A DNA stretch of 64,000 nt from positions 46,823,099 to 46,887,098 of the forward strand of contig CM067084.1 in NCBI GenBank assembly GCA_034008185.1, given 5' to 3'. Of the stretch, positions 49,734 to 60,439 are shown in pieces. The notes beneath the pieces are model-generated. The model had not been told where the DNA came from and ran no database searches. It worked only from the letters and a program-made list of their open reading frames with translations. The translations under genes were made by a program, and so were the position numbers. Position 1 is the first letter of the stretch, and every line of letters starts with the position of its first letter. The stretch comes from Gorsachius magnificus. Its lineage: Eukaryota > Chordata > Aves > Pelecaniformes > Ardeidae.

Positions 49734-49854
49734 CTGCCAGTAGGACTGCTTTTGCCCTTTCCTCCAGCAGCTGGAGTCTGCTGCAGTATGATGTATGCCT
49801 TCACAGCCTGGAATAATGGTATGCTGCTGTTCAAATGGATCCCAAACTTTTATC
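49734..49854 (-). CDS. Candidate exon of the beta-propeller-like gene
   Basis: On the - strand TTTGTTACCTGCTCACAG is followed by an open 121-nt segment beginning with the WD-like string IKVWDPFEQQHTI and ending CAG|GTCTGT. The entry phase (one base completing a codon) fits the phase left by the exon at 54.4 kb. The donor is weak and the length short, so chance is possible. Confidence 0.35.
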
Positions 49855-49859
49855 CTGTG

Positions 49860-52050
49860 AGCAGGTAACAAAAACATACTCAAATACATATAGATAGTAA
49901 ATTCTCTAAGAAAAAAACTAAATATGTTTTGGGTTGTCTTTTTTTTTCCCCCCCAAAGGTGTAATACTGAGAGGCTAACAAACACTTGTGTTGTCAGTTG
50001 AACACAATGAGTTGTAGAAGTTAATCAGTAGAGCTGGGACATGGGATGCAAGATAACCTCACTATTAAATGGCTTCTGGGAGAGTTTTTAAGAAGTTTAA
50101 GAAATGGCAAATTACTTTGATTTCTGAGTATCAGGTCACTGGAATTTTCGCATCAGTGAAGAACTCTTCATATTAATATCATAAAACTTGGAAATGTTGA
50201 ATAACAATTGAGATCATAGAGAAACAGAGTACTGAGCATTTTCTAAATAAAAATGCATACTTTGTTGGTGATGATTTTCAATGCAGTAATCTAACGATAG
50301 CATACACCAGAGTGGCAAATTCATCTACATTATGATTACATTTTATTTAGCAAAAGAAGGTAAGAATAATTTTGAGCCTTTCCCTTCTTACACTATTAAA
50401 ATATTTGTACTAAACTGGCAAAGGTACTTCTGGATGATTTTATGTAAAAAACATTGCAATAAAGTTTGTGACTGTCATACTAGAGCTATTCTAAACTCGA
50501 CTTCAGGAGACAGACCTCCCCCTTGCCAAAGCACTGCCAGATCAGGTAAGTTAACAGAGTACGTGTTCATTTTTACGCCTGCACAGCAGTTGGCCTTGCT
50601 TGCCACGGGGAGCGTGCTTAATGCATTAGCTGATGAAGCTTTACGAGCCACAAGGCTCGTCTTCCTGTAAACATGCTACACGCTTTTGAAACCTGCTTGA
50701 GGATAAAATATCATGCTTCCTTGAAAATTGACATAAGTATCTGAATTTTTCCTTAGAGGAATCATAAGTGTTTTGTCACACACTTGTGGCTGTTGCCACG
50801 GAGACAGAATTGGTTTGGGGGAAGCAGGTCAGAAATAAGTCTTGTATTTAATAAATTTTTTTTTTTGTTAACACCTCTCTCTCTCGTATTTAATGACTTG
50901 TCATCTGTACTTGCTGGCATGAGGTACAACAGCAGAGAAGAAAGCACCCACAGATTTCAAAGGCTTGACTTTGTGGAGTGCACCAGAGTAACTGAACTGC
51001 GCCTTCAGTAACTGCCAACTGTAAAAGGCTGTTAAAACTTACGAGAATTAAATGAACTGAGAAGAAATTTAAAACTTTTCTTAATAATTCAAATCATGCA
51101 AGTCCCTCAGGAGAAACGTCCTGACTGTAACCAGAAACATTCCTGCACTTATTCTGTCTCTGGATCAAGGATTAAAAAAAAAAGAAAAATCCTGATATTT
51201 TGGAATATAGCCTCTAGGCAGAAGTTTATTCAAAAAGCTCAGTAGGAAAAAGTTGTTATTAAATTAAGATCATGTTAGTATGCTTGCCAAAACAACAGAG
51301 CATTTGATAACACTCCTTCTTGAACCTTATGGCCAAAGTAACTCTGCATATAAACATATGTAAAATGTGCCTGGATTATAGTCCTAGTTTTCCTTCCCAC
51401 TAAATTAAGCACAGCTTCTAAAGGGAATTATCTGATGAATATAAAAATTACATTCAAGCCCTTATAGCTGAAGCTAAGCTCTTTAGGCTGACTGTGCTTT
51501 CAAATACCTTTTATTTTCCCACTGATATTATTTTCTAACAGCTTGTGCCTTTCCTCTCTGCCCGTTTCTCCAAAGGTGTTGTGCAAACATGCTCTTCAGC
51601 AGATGCTTCATCTCCTATCCAACAGCCTGAATAACCGATGAGACCAAGGTAAAAGTTTAAATTGTGGCCTTGGCAAAATATGGAATCTGCACAAAGTAGG
51701 TTCTGTCTCTGTTCAAAAGCTGGCTCTATTAAAAAAAACCATGAACACATAATGATGTTGAAACTGGTTATTTTTGCCTTGCATAGCAAAAATGAGGAGA
51801 GACACTGGGTACAAGCTCCTCAACTAAAGCCAGTCATGCAAATACTGACTAATGAGATGGCACTAAGCTCATTCCTGTAAGATACTGCTTGTGCTTTCAG
51901 CAAAACACCCAAGTTTCTACTGAAGGCTTAAGTGCATCAACTGAAAGCATCTAACTGAGGTATCCTAGTTGAAGTCATCTAAATCAAGGCTCTAAAGCAT
52001 GGCTGACCTTCTGCTGGGTCAGGGTTCTTCGCACTCCATGGGAAGTAACT
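49860..52050. other. Stretch without a confident gene
   Basis: 50,480-50,670 has more CpG than its surroundings and is open on both strands for over 50 codons, with a CAG|GTAAGT donor on + at 50,545/50,546. No product is recognisable. The rest is AT-rich and empty. Confidence 0.4.
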
Positions 52051-52057
52051 GAAGAAG

Positions 52058-53172
52058 TGTGGTGGGTTGACCCTGTCTGAGCACCAGGTGCCCACCAAAG
52101 CTGCTCCATTGCTTCCCTCTTCAGCAGGACAGGGGAGAGAAAATATAACAAAAGGCTTGTGGGTCGAGGTAAGGACAGGGAGAGATCATTCACCAGTTAC
52201 CATCATGGGCAAACCAGACTCAACTTGGGGAAATTAGTTTAATTTATTACCAGTCAAATCAGAGTAGGAGAGAATAAAAAAACCTGAATCTTAAAACATC
52301 TTCTCCCATTGTTCCCTTCTTCCTGGGCTTAACTTTACTCACAATTTTGTCTACCTCCTCCCCTCCAAGCAGTGCAGGGCGCCAGGGCATGGGGGTTGGG
52401 GTCACTTCATCACATGTTGTCTCTGCTGCTCCTTCACTGCACCGGGCGTCCTGGGGGGGGGGGAACCTCACACGCTACCCCTGCTCCAGTGTGGGGTCCC
52501 TCCCACAGGAGACAGTGCTCCATGAACTGCTCCAACCCGAGTCCTTCTCATGGGCTGCAGTTCTTCATGAACTGCTCCAGTGTGGGTCTATCCTTCCCAC
52601 GCGGTGCAGTCCTTCAGAAGCATCGACTACTCCAGTGTGGGTCCCCCGCAGGGTCACCAGCGCTGCCAGCAAGCCTGCTCCAGTGGGGGCTTCCCACAGG
52701 GTCACAGCCTCCTTCCTTCCGGCATCCACCTGCCCTGGCGTGGGGTCCTCCCCAGGCTGCAGGTGGAGATCTGCGCCACCATGAACCTCCACAGGCTGCA
52801 GGGGGACAGCCTGCCTCACCCTGGTCTTCACCATGGGCTGCAGGGGAATGTCTGCTCTGGCACCCGGAGCACCTCCTCCCCCTCCTTCTGCACTGATCTT
52901 GGTGTCTGCAGGGCTGTTCCTCTCACTTCCCATCACTTCACTCTCTGGCTGCAATTGTTGTGCAGCAGTATTTTCCCCCTTCTTAAACATGTTATCCCAG
53001 AGCCACTACCACCGTTGGTGATGGACTCGGCCTTGGCCAGCAACAGGTCCACCTTGGAGCCAGCTGGCACTGGCTCTATCGGACATGGGGGAAGCTTCTG
53101 GCAGCTTCTTGCAGAAGCCACCCCTGTAGGCCCCTCACCGCTACCAAAACCTTGCCAAGCAAACCCAATACA
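52058..53172. mobile_element. Long ERV LTR (about 1.1 kb), probably solo
   Basis: It begins TGTGGTGGGTTGACCC and ends AACCCAATACA, thus TG...CA. The flanks AGAAG (52,053-52,057) and AGCAG (53,173-53,177) look like a 5-bp target duplication with one change. The body is of a known avian LTR style, with repeated 'GCTCCAGTGTGGGTC' and 'GGGCTGCAGG' modules between about 52,480 and 52,860. These make long spurious open frames on both strands. No internal retroviral genes were seen. It would sit in an intron of the - strand gene. Confidence 0.75.
52480..52860. repeat. Degenerate GC-rich repeats inside the LTR
   Basis: About eight imperfect units of 35-60 bp built around CTCCAGTGTGGG, CCCACAGGGTCACAG and GGGCTGCAG. 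They explain the overlapping open frames of 140-200 codons here. Confidence 0.7.
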
Positions 53173-53177
53173 AGCAG

Positions 53178-54335
53178 TAACTTAACTCTGGTATTGCTGG
53201 TTTTGCCATGCTTTTGAACCATGTAGGAAGATATTATATTTATTGGAGCATTATGAGTTTCAGTTGAAGGTGGTGCTGATATAAACAACTCTGTTAAAAT
53301 AGACTGTATAATAGCTTTGGCATAGTTTTATTTCAGTGTGTCACTTCAAACATATCCTTTAAACCTTAAGTAAATCCCATTAGATATTACCATGCATGCT
53401 GTTATACTTGGAAAGATCATGGAACAATATAGCACAATATAGCACCTAATTGGACTTCTAAATAAATGGCATGCATAGCTTCTCTCTGTTGCCTCTCATT
53501 ACTACTGTGCAAGCCTTAAAAACACTAAGTTTCTTCTAAATCTTATTTTTATATGAATACAGACACTGGAATCTGTCACTTCTACTGGAACCTCACTGGC
53601 TAGTTGGGGATGGCTAGCTGCCTTTATCACTAAATTTTCCCTAGATGCCTTTATTTTGTTTGATGCTTGGGCTTCTAACTTGTACCTTCTTCAGCCCACA
53701 GTCTCCCTGTGTTTGTGTCGCTGTGATTAAATTTTTACTCCAGAGTGGAATGATGATCATCTACTTCAGCTGGGAAAAGAGGGGGCCATTCACAAATAGT
53801 CATACTTAAAGCCTGAGTCCCGTATAAAGAGAGCACTGCTTAATAAAGAAGACACACAACAAAGCCTAATTTCAAACAAATCATGTAACTCTTTAGTAAT
53901 GACTGCTCAATGCTCCTGCCCACTTCCAGTTTAGAAGATCGGAACATGTAAGCAGAAACTAATATATTTGTCATTCTAAACCATCGTTTAGCCGTCATTT
54001 GTCTCATTTCTTAAGGTAGCAAAAACACAGCAAGATGACCAACCATAGTTTTATCGTACTTAGTGAAAGGATGCAAGTGAGTGGAAGAAAATTATGTAAG
54101 AGCCATTTTGTTTGAAAAGATAACTCAAAGTAATTTTTACAAATGTCCAAAATCCTTGACTTACCAGCAGAAGCACAAAATCGATTAACTTATTCTTTGC
54201 ATTTCATTAAGTTACTTTATCAGCATTAGCCAGATTCCTCATTTTTCCTTTCTGAGCAAGTGATTTGGTAGAGGAACTTGATGATTGTGGAGTGTACTGT
54301 TCATGTAATAACAAAAGAGGAAATGTTCAGGAGTT
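53178..54335. other. Stretch without a confident gene
   Basis: AT-rich. A short - strand frame at 53,175-53,288 (APPSTETHNAPINIISSYM) has an acceptor-like start, but its phase does not fit the neighbouring exon. Confidence 0.4.
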
Positions 54336-54338
54336 TAC

Positions 54339-54432
54339 CCATTTTCCATTGTGACTCCAAAACCAATTCTACCAGCATCATCTGTAATTGTCAAGCAGTA
54401 CACATCTGGCTCATTTTTCAGTAATTTTAAGC
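54339..54432 (-). CDS. Exon of an unrecognised beta-propeller-like gene
   Basis: 94 nt on the - strand, from TAAAAATATTTAG|GC to AAATGG|GTAAAC, reading LLKNEPDVYCLTITDDAGRI and then GFGVTMENG, a typical beta-strand/turn pattern of a propeller blade. It enters in phase 1 and leaves in phase 2. The exon at 56.2 kb leaves in phase 0, so at least one further exon between them is needed and was not found. Confidence 0.55.
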
Positions 54433-54639
54433 CTAAATATTTTTAGAAAAATAGTAATTTTAAGTATCTGTCAGATAAACACCTCTACTACTAATTGGGT
54501 ATCAGTCTCAAGGAATAGCACTTTAATGGTTATTTAATACAGTACAATAATAAATGACCATAAAAAAGCACTAGGATTTGAAGAGAGTAAGATCAACATG
54601 TCACTAATTTTGCATCCTTGCAAAAAAATCCAGATCTTG

Positions 54640-55115
54640 AGATGAATAAATAGGAATGCTGTTCTAAGACATGTTAAGTAATTGTATGCTATTCAGTTTT
54701 GGAAACCACACTTAAGGGTGGAAGGAATTCAAACAAGCAACAAGATAGAGAAGAGGTGTAGAAGACAACAGCTTCTAATGAAAAATAGAACAAAGCCCAG
54801 AAACAAGAGGACTGACGTCAGTAGTCCTCAGTAATGTGAAAGTTTGCTTCCAAGAGGAAAGGGACAATCTGTCTAGTGAAAAGGACAATAATTAATGTCC
54901 TTCAGATGGAGCACCAAAGGTTTAAATTAGACACTAGGGAGAAAACAAAACAAAAAAGAACTGTCCAACCATAATGACAGTGAAGCACTGGAATATATTA
55001 CTTTGGAAAGTGAAGATCTCCAGTGAGGAAGATGCTACAAGACAGGCTAGACAATCGTGTCAGCATTGGTTTAATTATAACTGATCCTGCCCTTGGGCAG
55101 GGGAAATTTATTGAA
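54640..55115 (+). mobile_element. Ancient CR1/L3-type LINE 3' end
   Basis: Recognisable landmarks of the old CR1-clade end in order: 'TTTTGGAAACCACACTTAAG', 'AGGTTTAAATTAGACACTAG', 'GAAGCACTGGAATA', 'AAGACAGGCTAGACAATC', 'TTTAATTATAACTGATCCTG' and 'CCCTTGGGCAGGGG'. It is highly diverged and non-coding. Confidence 0.7.
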
Positions 55116-56188
55116 TCAGCAGATTTTCAGCTGTGGGAAGGCACTGACGTATCCCTGGAGGCCCAGACAAAGCTCCAGGAGAATTTAATCTGGTATCTCT
55201 CCTTCTTTCTACCGTTTCCCCTGAAAGTTCTCTCTGAAAATCATTTGAAGAATGTAGTATTTACTCTCAGCCAGCAGGACAGAGGGGAGCAGAGCCATCA
55301 GATCCGCCCTGCCTAAGGGCACATTTTGAGCATCAACAGTGGCCAGCTGGCTGGACACTTGTTGCATGTTCCTTGCATTCCCCTAGTGAAAGTGAGCTGA
55401 ACTGTGTTGAAGGTTATGCTACCACGGCAGCACAAAGTCCCTGGGGAAGGCTGAACTTTCTCTTCCCACCGAAATCCAGATCCACAACTAAGGAACATTT
55501 AAAGGCATAGGATATGAGAAATGGTGCAATTTCTCAGGGGCATGGAGACCAGGATCAGGGAAAGGAAGGTTCTAACGATACCTGGTGATTCAGGTGATGG
55601 CTGCAGAACACAGCTACCCAGGGACAAGATTCTAGCTGTTGTACAGAAGTACATGCCACCTATTTGCTGGAGTGAAAATAGGGATGTTTGTATATATGAA
55701 GGGCCTACCCTATTACAGTAGAAAGATAGGCCCACTAATAATGCATTTCAGTACTGTTGAAATAAAAGTACTTCCTAAAGGGATTTCAAGCTCTGCTTTC
55801 TGCTTGTTGCATGTGTAGTTAATTAATAACAAAATAGTTATATTCTCCACACTCACAGAAAATTTGATAGATGTTCAGGTATTTTAAGCAGCAAACCTGG
55901 ATACTATGCTTTGGTTTTTACCTATTCAAGTAACACTGGAATAATGTTTCACAGTATTTTCTTTGATAAGTGTTAATTTTTGGTGGAAGGGACTGGCAAA
56001 ATGAGTACATGAATTTTTAGCAACTAGAGAACATGTTCAGTAAGCCGTCCTTACTGTGCTGATCATTTCTGAGTAGTTTCATGCAAATATTCACCATCCA
56101 AACTCTTGGTTATTTTTATAAATGCCACATCTAGCAGTCACTTTTCAACATGAAAAGTGCATTTAAACTTACAAAAAATGATACCTAC

Positions 56189-56388
56189 CGTTCTGGTTTC
56201 TAAGTTCCACAGTGTGATATAGTTGATTTTCTCTTCTTCAGCGTAGCTGGGAAGCACCAGGTAGTGGACAACGTAGGTCGAGGCAGTAGCGTCTAGAAAG
56301 AAGATGGATGTGCTGTTTTCAAGAAGACGGAGTTGGCACAGGACTTGCAAACTGAACTCAGAGAGATGGTGCATGTGGTATGAACACA
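56189..56388 (-). CDS. Exon of an unrecognised beta-propeller-like gene
   Basis: 200 nt between ...GGTCACAG|TGTGTTC and AGAACG|GTAGGT on the - strand. The reading SYHMHHLSEFSLQVLCQL...INYITLWNLETRT contains a WD-like strand end (ITLWNLE). Entry in phase 1 exactly matches the exit phase of the preceding 38-nt exon. A second frame starting further upstream is closed by a stop, so the frame choice is clear. Confidence 0.65.
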
Positions 56389-57046
56389 CTGTGACCTAGG
56401 GAGCGGGAGATCATCTGGCAAGTCAGTCACAAGCTCAAGAACTTTCTGCAGGTTTATGTCAGCACTTTTTTTTTTTAATCTCATTTATATCTAATTAAAA
56501 ATACATACCATATGTTTTCTCAATCTTAGCGTATTTATTTATACAAGTAGTTAAGTCACATTGGTGTTGGTCAATGAACCTTAAAAACCAAATGGACCTC
56601 TAGGCATAAGTCCTTTCATATGGATGTATAAACTATTGTATATGTACACATACACACTCGTAATAATTTCTCCAGATGACCTGTCTGTTGACCCAATGCA
56701 GTGATGACTGAGAAAATCAAGGTAAATCATGTCAAACGAACCCAGGGATGAGACTATCTACAGTAAGTCAGTTGGGAAAGTGTTCATAGTAAAGCCAAAC
56801 ACAGCCCACCAGAGATACTTTATATATGCAGATGACAGTAAATAGCGAAGATTATTAATAAACTTTGCAAACTTGTGGAAAAAGGAATTCTGGTTACAAC
56901 ACAAATGAAACTGTAAAATTCTTATTACAATTTAAAATTTGATCTTCAGGGAGAAAAACTATAGAATTTCTGATTAGAAAATTAATCAGTGTAAATTAAG
57001 CAATCAAAAGGTGGATTAATAATGATTATGATGACAGAACACTTAC

Positions 57047-57084
57047 CTATTCGAGACTGTCCTGATACCAGATCATAATGGAAA
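57047..57084 (-). CDS. 38-nt exon of the beta-propeller-like gene
   Basis: CTCCATAG|TTTCC to CGAATAG|GTAAGT, with near-consensus sites on both sides, reading FHYDLVSGQSRI. It enters in phase 2 and leaves in phase 1, fitting both neighbours. Confidence 0.6.
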
Positions 57085-57189
57085 CTATGGAGTAAAAAAA
57101 GGATGGAAATAAGTGACATAATAAAAAAAAGGAACACAAAGAAGGACAAAATAGCTTCGCAGCATCCTAACAGTTGTTACATAACATAC

Positions 57190-57438
57190 CCATCAGTAAG
57201 CAGAACAGTATTTTGAGATTTGAGAGAAACTGTATAAACACGATGCATTAGGATGCCGTTTCTCACCTTTTCATCTCCAATAAGCAAGTATTGACCAATG
57301 GCATTGTGTTTTTTACCGGTAAGTTCCTTTTTTTCCATTTCTTGTTTTACCACCTTCTCCAGTCTCCTTTCCCATCTTAATTTCCTTCCACCTTTCCCAT
57401 GGGGTCCAAAGTTCTGAAAAAATATTAAATATTGACAT
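57190..57438 (-). CDS. Exon of the beta-propeller-like gene with a basic insert
   Basis: The donor is GATGG|GTATGT. Two acceptors are possible: TTTTTTCAG at 57,414 (better tract, but phase 0) or GTGACAG at 57,439 (poorer tract, but in phase with the exon at 58.9 kb). The reading has a Lys/Arg-rich helix (RWERRLEKVVKQEMEKKEL) followed by strand-like segments (GQYLLIGDEKV, YTVSLKSQNTVLLTDG). The basic helix looks like a loop insertion in a propeller. Confidence 0.6.
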
Positions 57439-58876
57439 CTGTCACCTGATACAACCTTTTGATTACATTCATTGAAGCAAAATTCCTCAGAAGAAAGGAT
57501 GCACAATTTACTTAATAGGTGATCACTACAGTTTTAAGGCTTCTGAAAAACCTCCTCCCTTCTCATCTTGTGTATACTGTAAGCAGGTGGTGATAGACTG
57601 CACCTTAAGTAACTACTGCGAACAGCAATGGTAGATTCAAGATAAATTCCTTGCATTTACTCAGAAGTCAAAATAGGCTGTCTGCAACTCCAGACTTTAT
57701 GAGGTGAATGGAAAGTAGTGAGGAAAGCAGTCAATATGCTTATCTTCCGTTCACCCAGGACTGCCTTGCCAGTGGACAAAACTCATGGGTGACAGACAGA
57801 AAAAAGATTGGAACCCACTGATTTAGACTGACGCCTAGAGAGGTAGTAATGCTACTTAAATAGTATTTAAGTGAGCAGAGTCACAATTCCTCCTTCCCAT
57901 TTCTCAGGCAGCTAGGGTCACTAATTCTTGCAGGTGAGGTGATACAACAATTGTACATCAGTCTGGTCTTCGTCTGTTTGACCTCCCTGCTTCAAGACAA
58001 GGACACTATGGCTTTAAGGAAGGTTACGATGACCACATTTATTTATTCCAATCATTCAAATTTCAGTACAAATCCATGGCCTGGACTACTGATGCTTCAG
58101 CTCCAGCTCTGCAGTGCTAAAGAAGTTAAAGCTGTCACCTGTTGCTCCCTTGCTCATTCTCCTTTTGGGTGGAGTCTCCTGATACAGGTCCCTGGTGGCC
58201 TTTGACAGAAGATGGCCTGACAGAATAGGTTGCTCAGGACTTTTCTTTGTATTCTGGCTCAGCCAACCTGTTACAAATTCAGTCTCTAAATCCCCAGTAA
58301 CAAAAAGGTCCCTGGCAAAACATCAGGATTCTTTGATATCACATGAACCATGTTCTGGGAACAGCACCAAAAGATCTTATCCAAACATTTCTCACAGACC
58401 TCACAAACACGAGGGAAAACCAACTCAGTCCAAAAGGCGCAGGGAAAACAGAGTTGCATCTTTCTGCTCCAGTGAGGTCTTTATTACTGTTAGGCAGTTT
58501 TATCCCCAGAAAGTGACTTCTTTTGTCTTCCTCCATTTCTGGAAAGGGAGCCTTAGCTCACAGTTCGGGTCCCACACTAGCTTTGAAACTAAGTATAGCT
58601 GACCTTAACCAGACTTAAAGTTCCCACTCAGTTGCACAATATACTGTAAAGAACTGCTTATTTTCAGATTTTAACTTTATTTAAAGATACTTCCATGGGT
58701 ATCTGATGGATTTTAAGAGAATGCCCTTTATGCTGATGACTATAGTGACTCAAGAAAGTAACAATCATTCTATTTAAAAGTATTTAGCAGTTAGTTGTAT
58801 GGAGCATGAACATCTGATTTGTTCTATATGTAAAACATTGTGGATGATGCAGTCAGTGCCAGAGACAAACTCTTAC

Positions 58877-59007
58877 CTATTCTCAGAGAGGCCAAGCAGT
58901 AGTCTTCCCTCAAGAATCCTGTACTCTTTACTTTGGCAAGGAATGATGTAATGACCTGACTGTTTCTTCACATACTTCTTTTTCAAAAGGTCGTAAGTTA
59001 ACAATGC
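58877..59007 (-). CDS. Exon of an unrecognised beta-propeller-like gene
   Basis: 131 nt from TTTTTACTAG|GCATTG to GAATAG|GTAAGA, open only in phase 0, reading ALLTYDLLKKKYVKKQSGHY...RILEGRLLLGLSEN. Both splice sites are good. Its entry phase matches the exit of the exon at 59.2 kb. Confidence 0.65.
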
Positions 59008-59166
59008 CTAGTAAAAATATAAAAAAAACCTACCTTGCCTACTTTGTATAATTAATTAGCTAAGTAAATGTCTTGTTTAATTAGGTTTTACAGAAATGTA
59101 GAAAAAAAAATCCATAAGCATGCACACCCCCCAAACTTACTTTCTGAATAAATTTGCATTTAGTAC

Positions 59167-59362
59167 CTGAAAAATGAGCATCAGAGAATCCGTAAGAGAG
59201 GCCAATACCTTGTCTGTAAAGACAAAGAGTTTTGTATCCCTCACCAGCACAATTTCAATGCTTTCTACAAGTCCCTTTTCCATTCTAACAGCATGACATC
59301 TTGATTTTACTATATTCCACACCGTAATCACTCCAGCACTGAGATTCCTGCATACCACATAT
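59167..59362 (-). CDS. Exon with a WD-like repeat
   Basis: About 196 nt (232 nt with an alternative acceptor at 59,399) ending TTTTTCAG|GTACTA. The reading YVVCRNLSAGVITVWNIV is a clear WD-repeat end (VITVWNI), followed by VRDTKLFVFTDKVLASLTDS. It enters in phase 2, whereas the exon at 60.4 kb leaves in phase 0, so one more exon between them is expected. Confidence 0.65.
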
Positions 59363-60310
59363 CTCCAAGACAAAAAAACCCCCAAACCACTCACCAATCT
59401 GTGACTAGGAATTATTCTGCCTACAGAGCTGTCCCTGTTCTATTTTAAAGTTTGAAGTGGCTTGGTTTATGAATCTCCTGAACAATCCCATGACAGTGAT
59501 CTTCAATTCCCTATCATAGATATATATGTATCCAGTTACAACATATGGCTGAAATCCTGGCCTCACTGAAACCAGTGGGAATCAGGAGGTCACTTCTGGA
59601 GTTCTGAGTTTTCATCATTTAAAAAAAAATTATATTTTTCTTCAGTTTTTTACTATAATTTGGCTGAGACATATTCTAAAAAAGTCTCCACATCAAGGCG
59701 TTGCGAGGATGAATCCTTTGGCTAACTCTTTATGTTCAACTTGTTTTTAACTGGATGATTGCAGCAGCGCTCAGCATTCTGTTCATTTATGTTAGTTCTG
59801 AATCCAGCCCTTTGCAATGCCTAAACTACTTCAGGAACAGGCAAGGCAATTCAGGCACAAATTACAGAAATTAGTATATTTTGTCTGTTCTTTTTGGCAG
59901 AACCACCTTTTAAAGGTTCCAGACATGTTTTCAAATGCAACATAGTGCCTGTCATGTTGTCTTGCCTGCTGTCTGCCCTAATCTGAAAGAAAGGGAATAT
60001 TTAAACATCAAACACCTGTGTATTTTGAACTTGCCTGGGACCTGCATAGCCACAACGTCTCAAATTCCATTTGTGTTTTCCCTTGTTTGTAGCAACAGGC
60101 AAAAACTCGTCATTGATCTTGCACATTTTAAGGTAGTTCTTCCCACCACAAAAGGCTAAACAAAGAAGTTCAGGACAAACACCTACATATATAAGGTTAA
60201 ATTGGAAAAAAAAAAAGCATTTGTAGCACAGGAATAGAATATCCTGTAATTAACACATGTGTCTGGTTGTTCTACCGGGACTATCTGGTGAGATTGCTTG
60301 AACAGTCTAC

Positions 60311-60439
60311 CTGAATTTTGCTGTCCACCTTTTTGGTAAGTACACAAAGGCCAAGTACACAAATGTCTGCACTGGTGACCATTTTGGTTTCTAGATGAAA
60401 TATAGGGTGCTGATCACTATGTATAAAGCCTGATCTGAT
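60311..60439 (-). CDS. Probable exon of the beta-propeller-like gene
   Basis: 129 nt, exactly 43 codons, from TCTCTGTAAGCCAG|ATC to ATTCAG|GTAGAC, reading SGFIHSDQHPIFHLETKM and then ICVLGLCVLTKKVDSKIQ. The strand-like composition fits a propeller, but the donor is non-optimal and there is no W-D signature. Confidence 0.45.

Noticed and set aside
51535..51640. Terminal-exon-like - strand segment with AATAAA at 51,510-51,515 (reverse)
   Set aside because: Its entry phase does not fit the exon at 54.4 kb and the peptide has no recognisable feature.
52347..53185. Open frames of 140-200 codons on both strands
   Set aside because: They lie inside the ERV LTR and come from its GC-rich internal repeats; no retroviral or host domain is present.
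58160..58310. - strand open segment after ACTGGGGATTTAG as a missing propeller exon
   Set aside because: Its open phase does not fit the exit phase of the exon at 58.9 kb.
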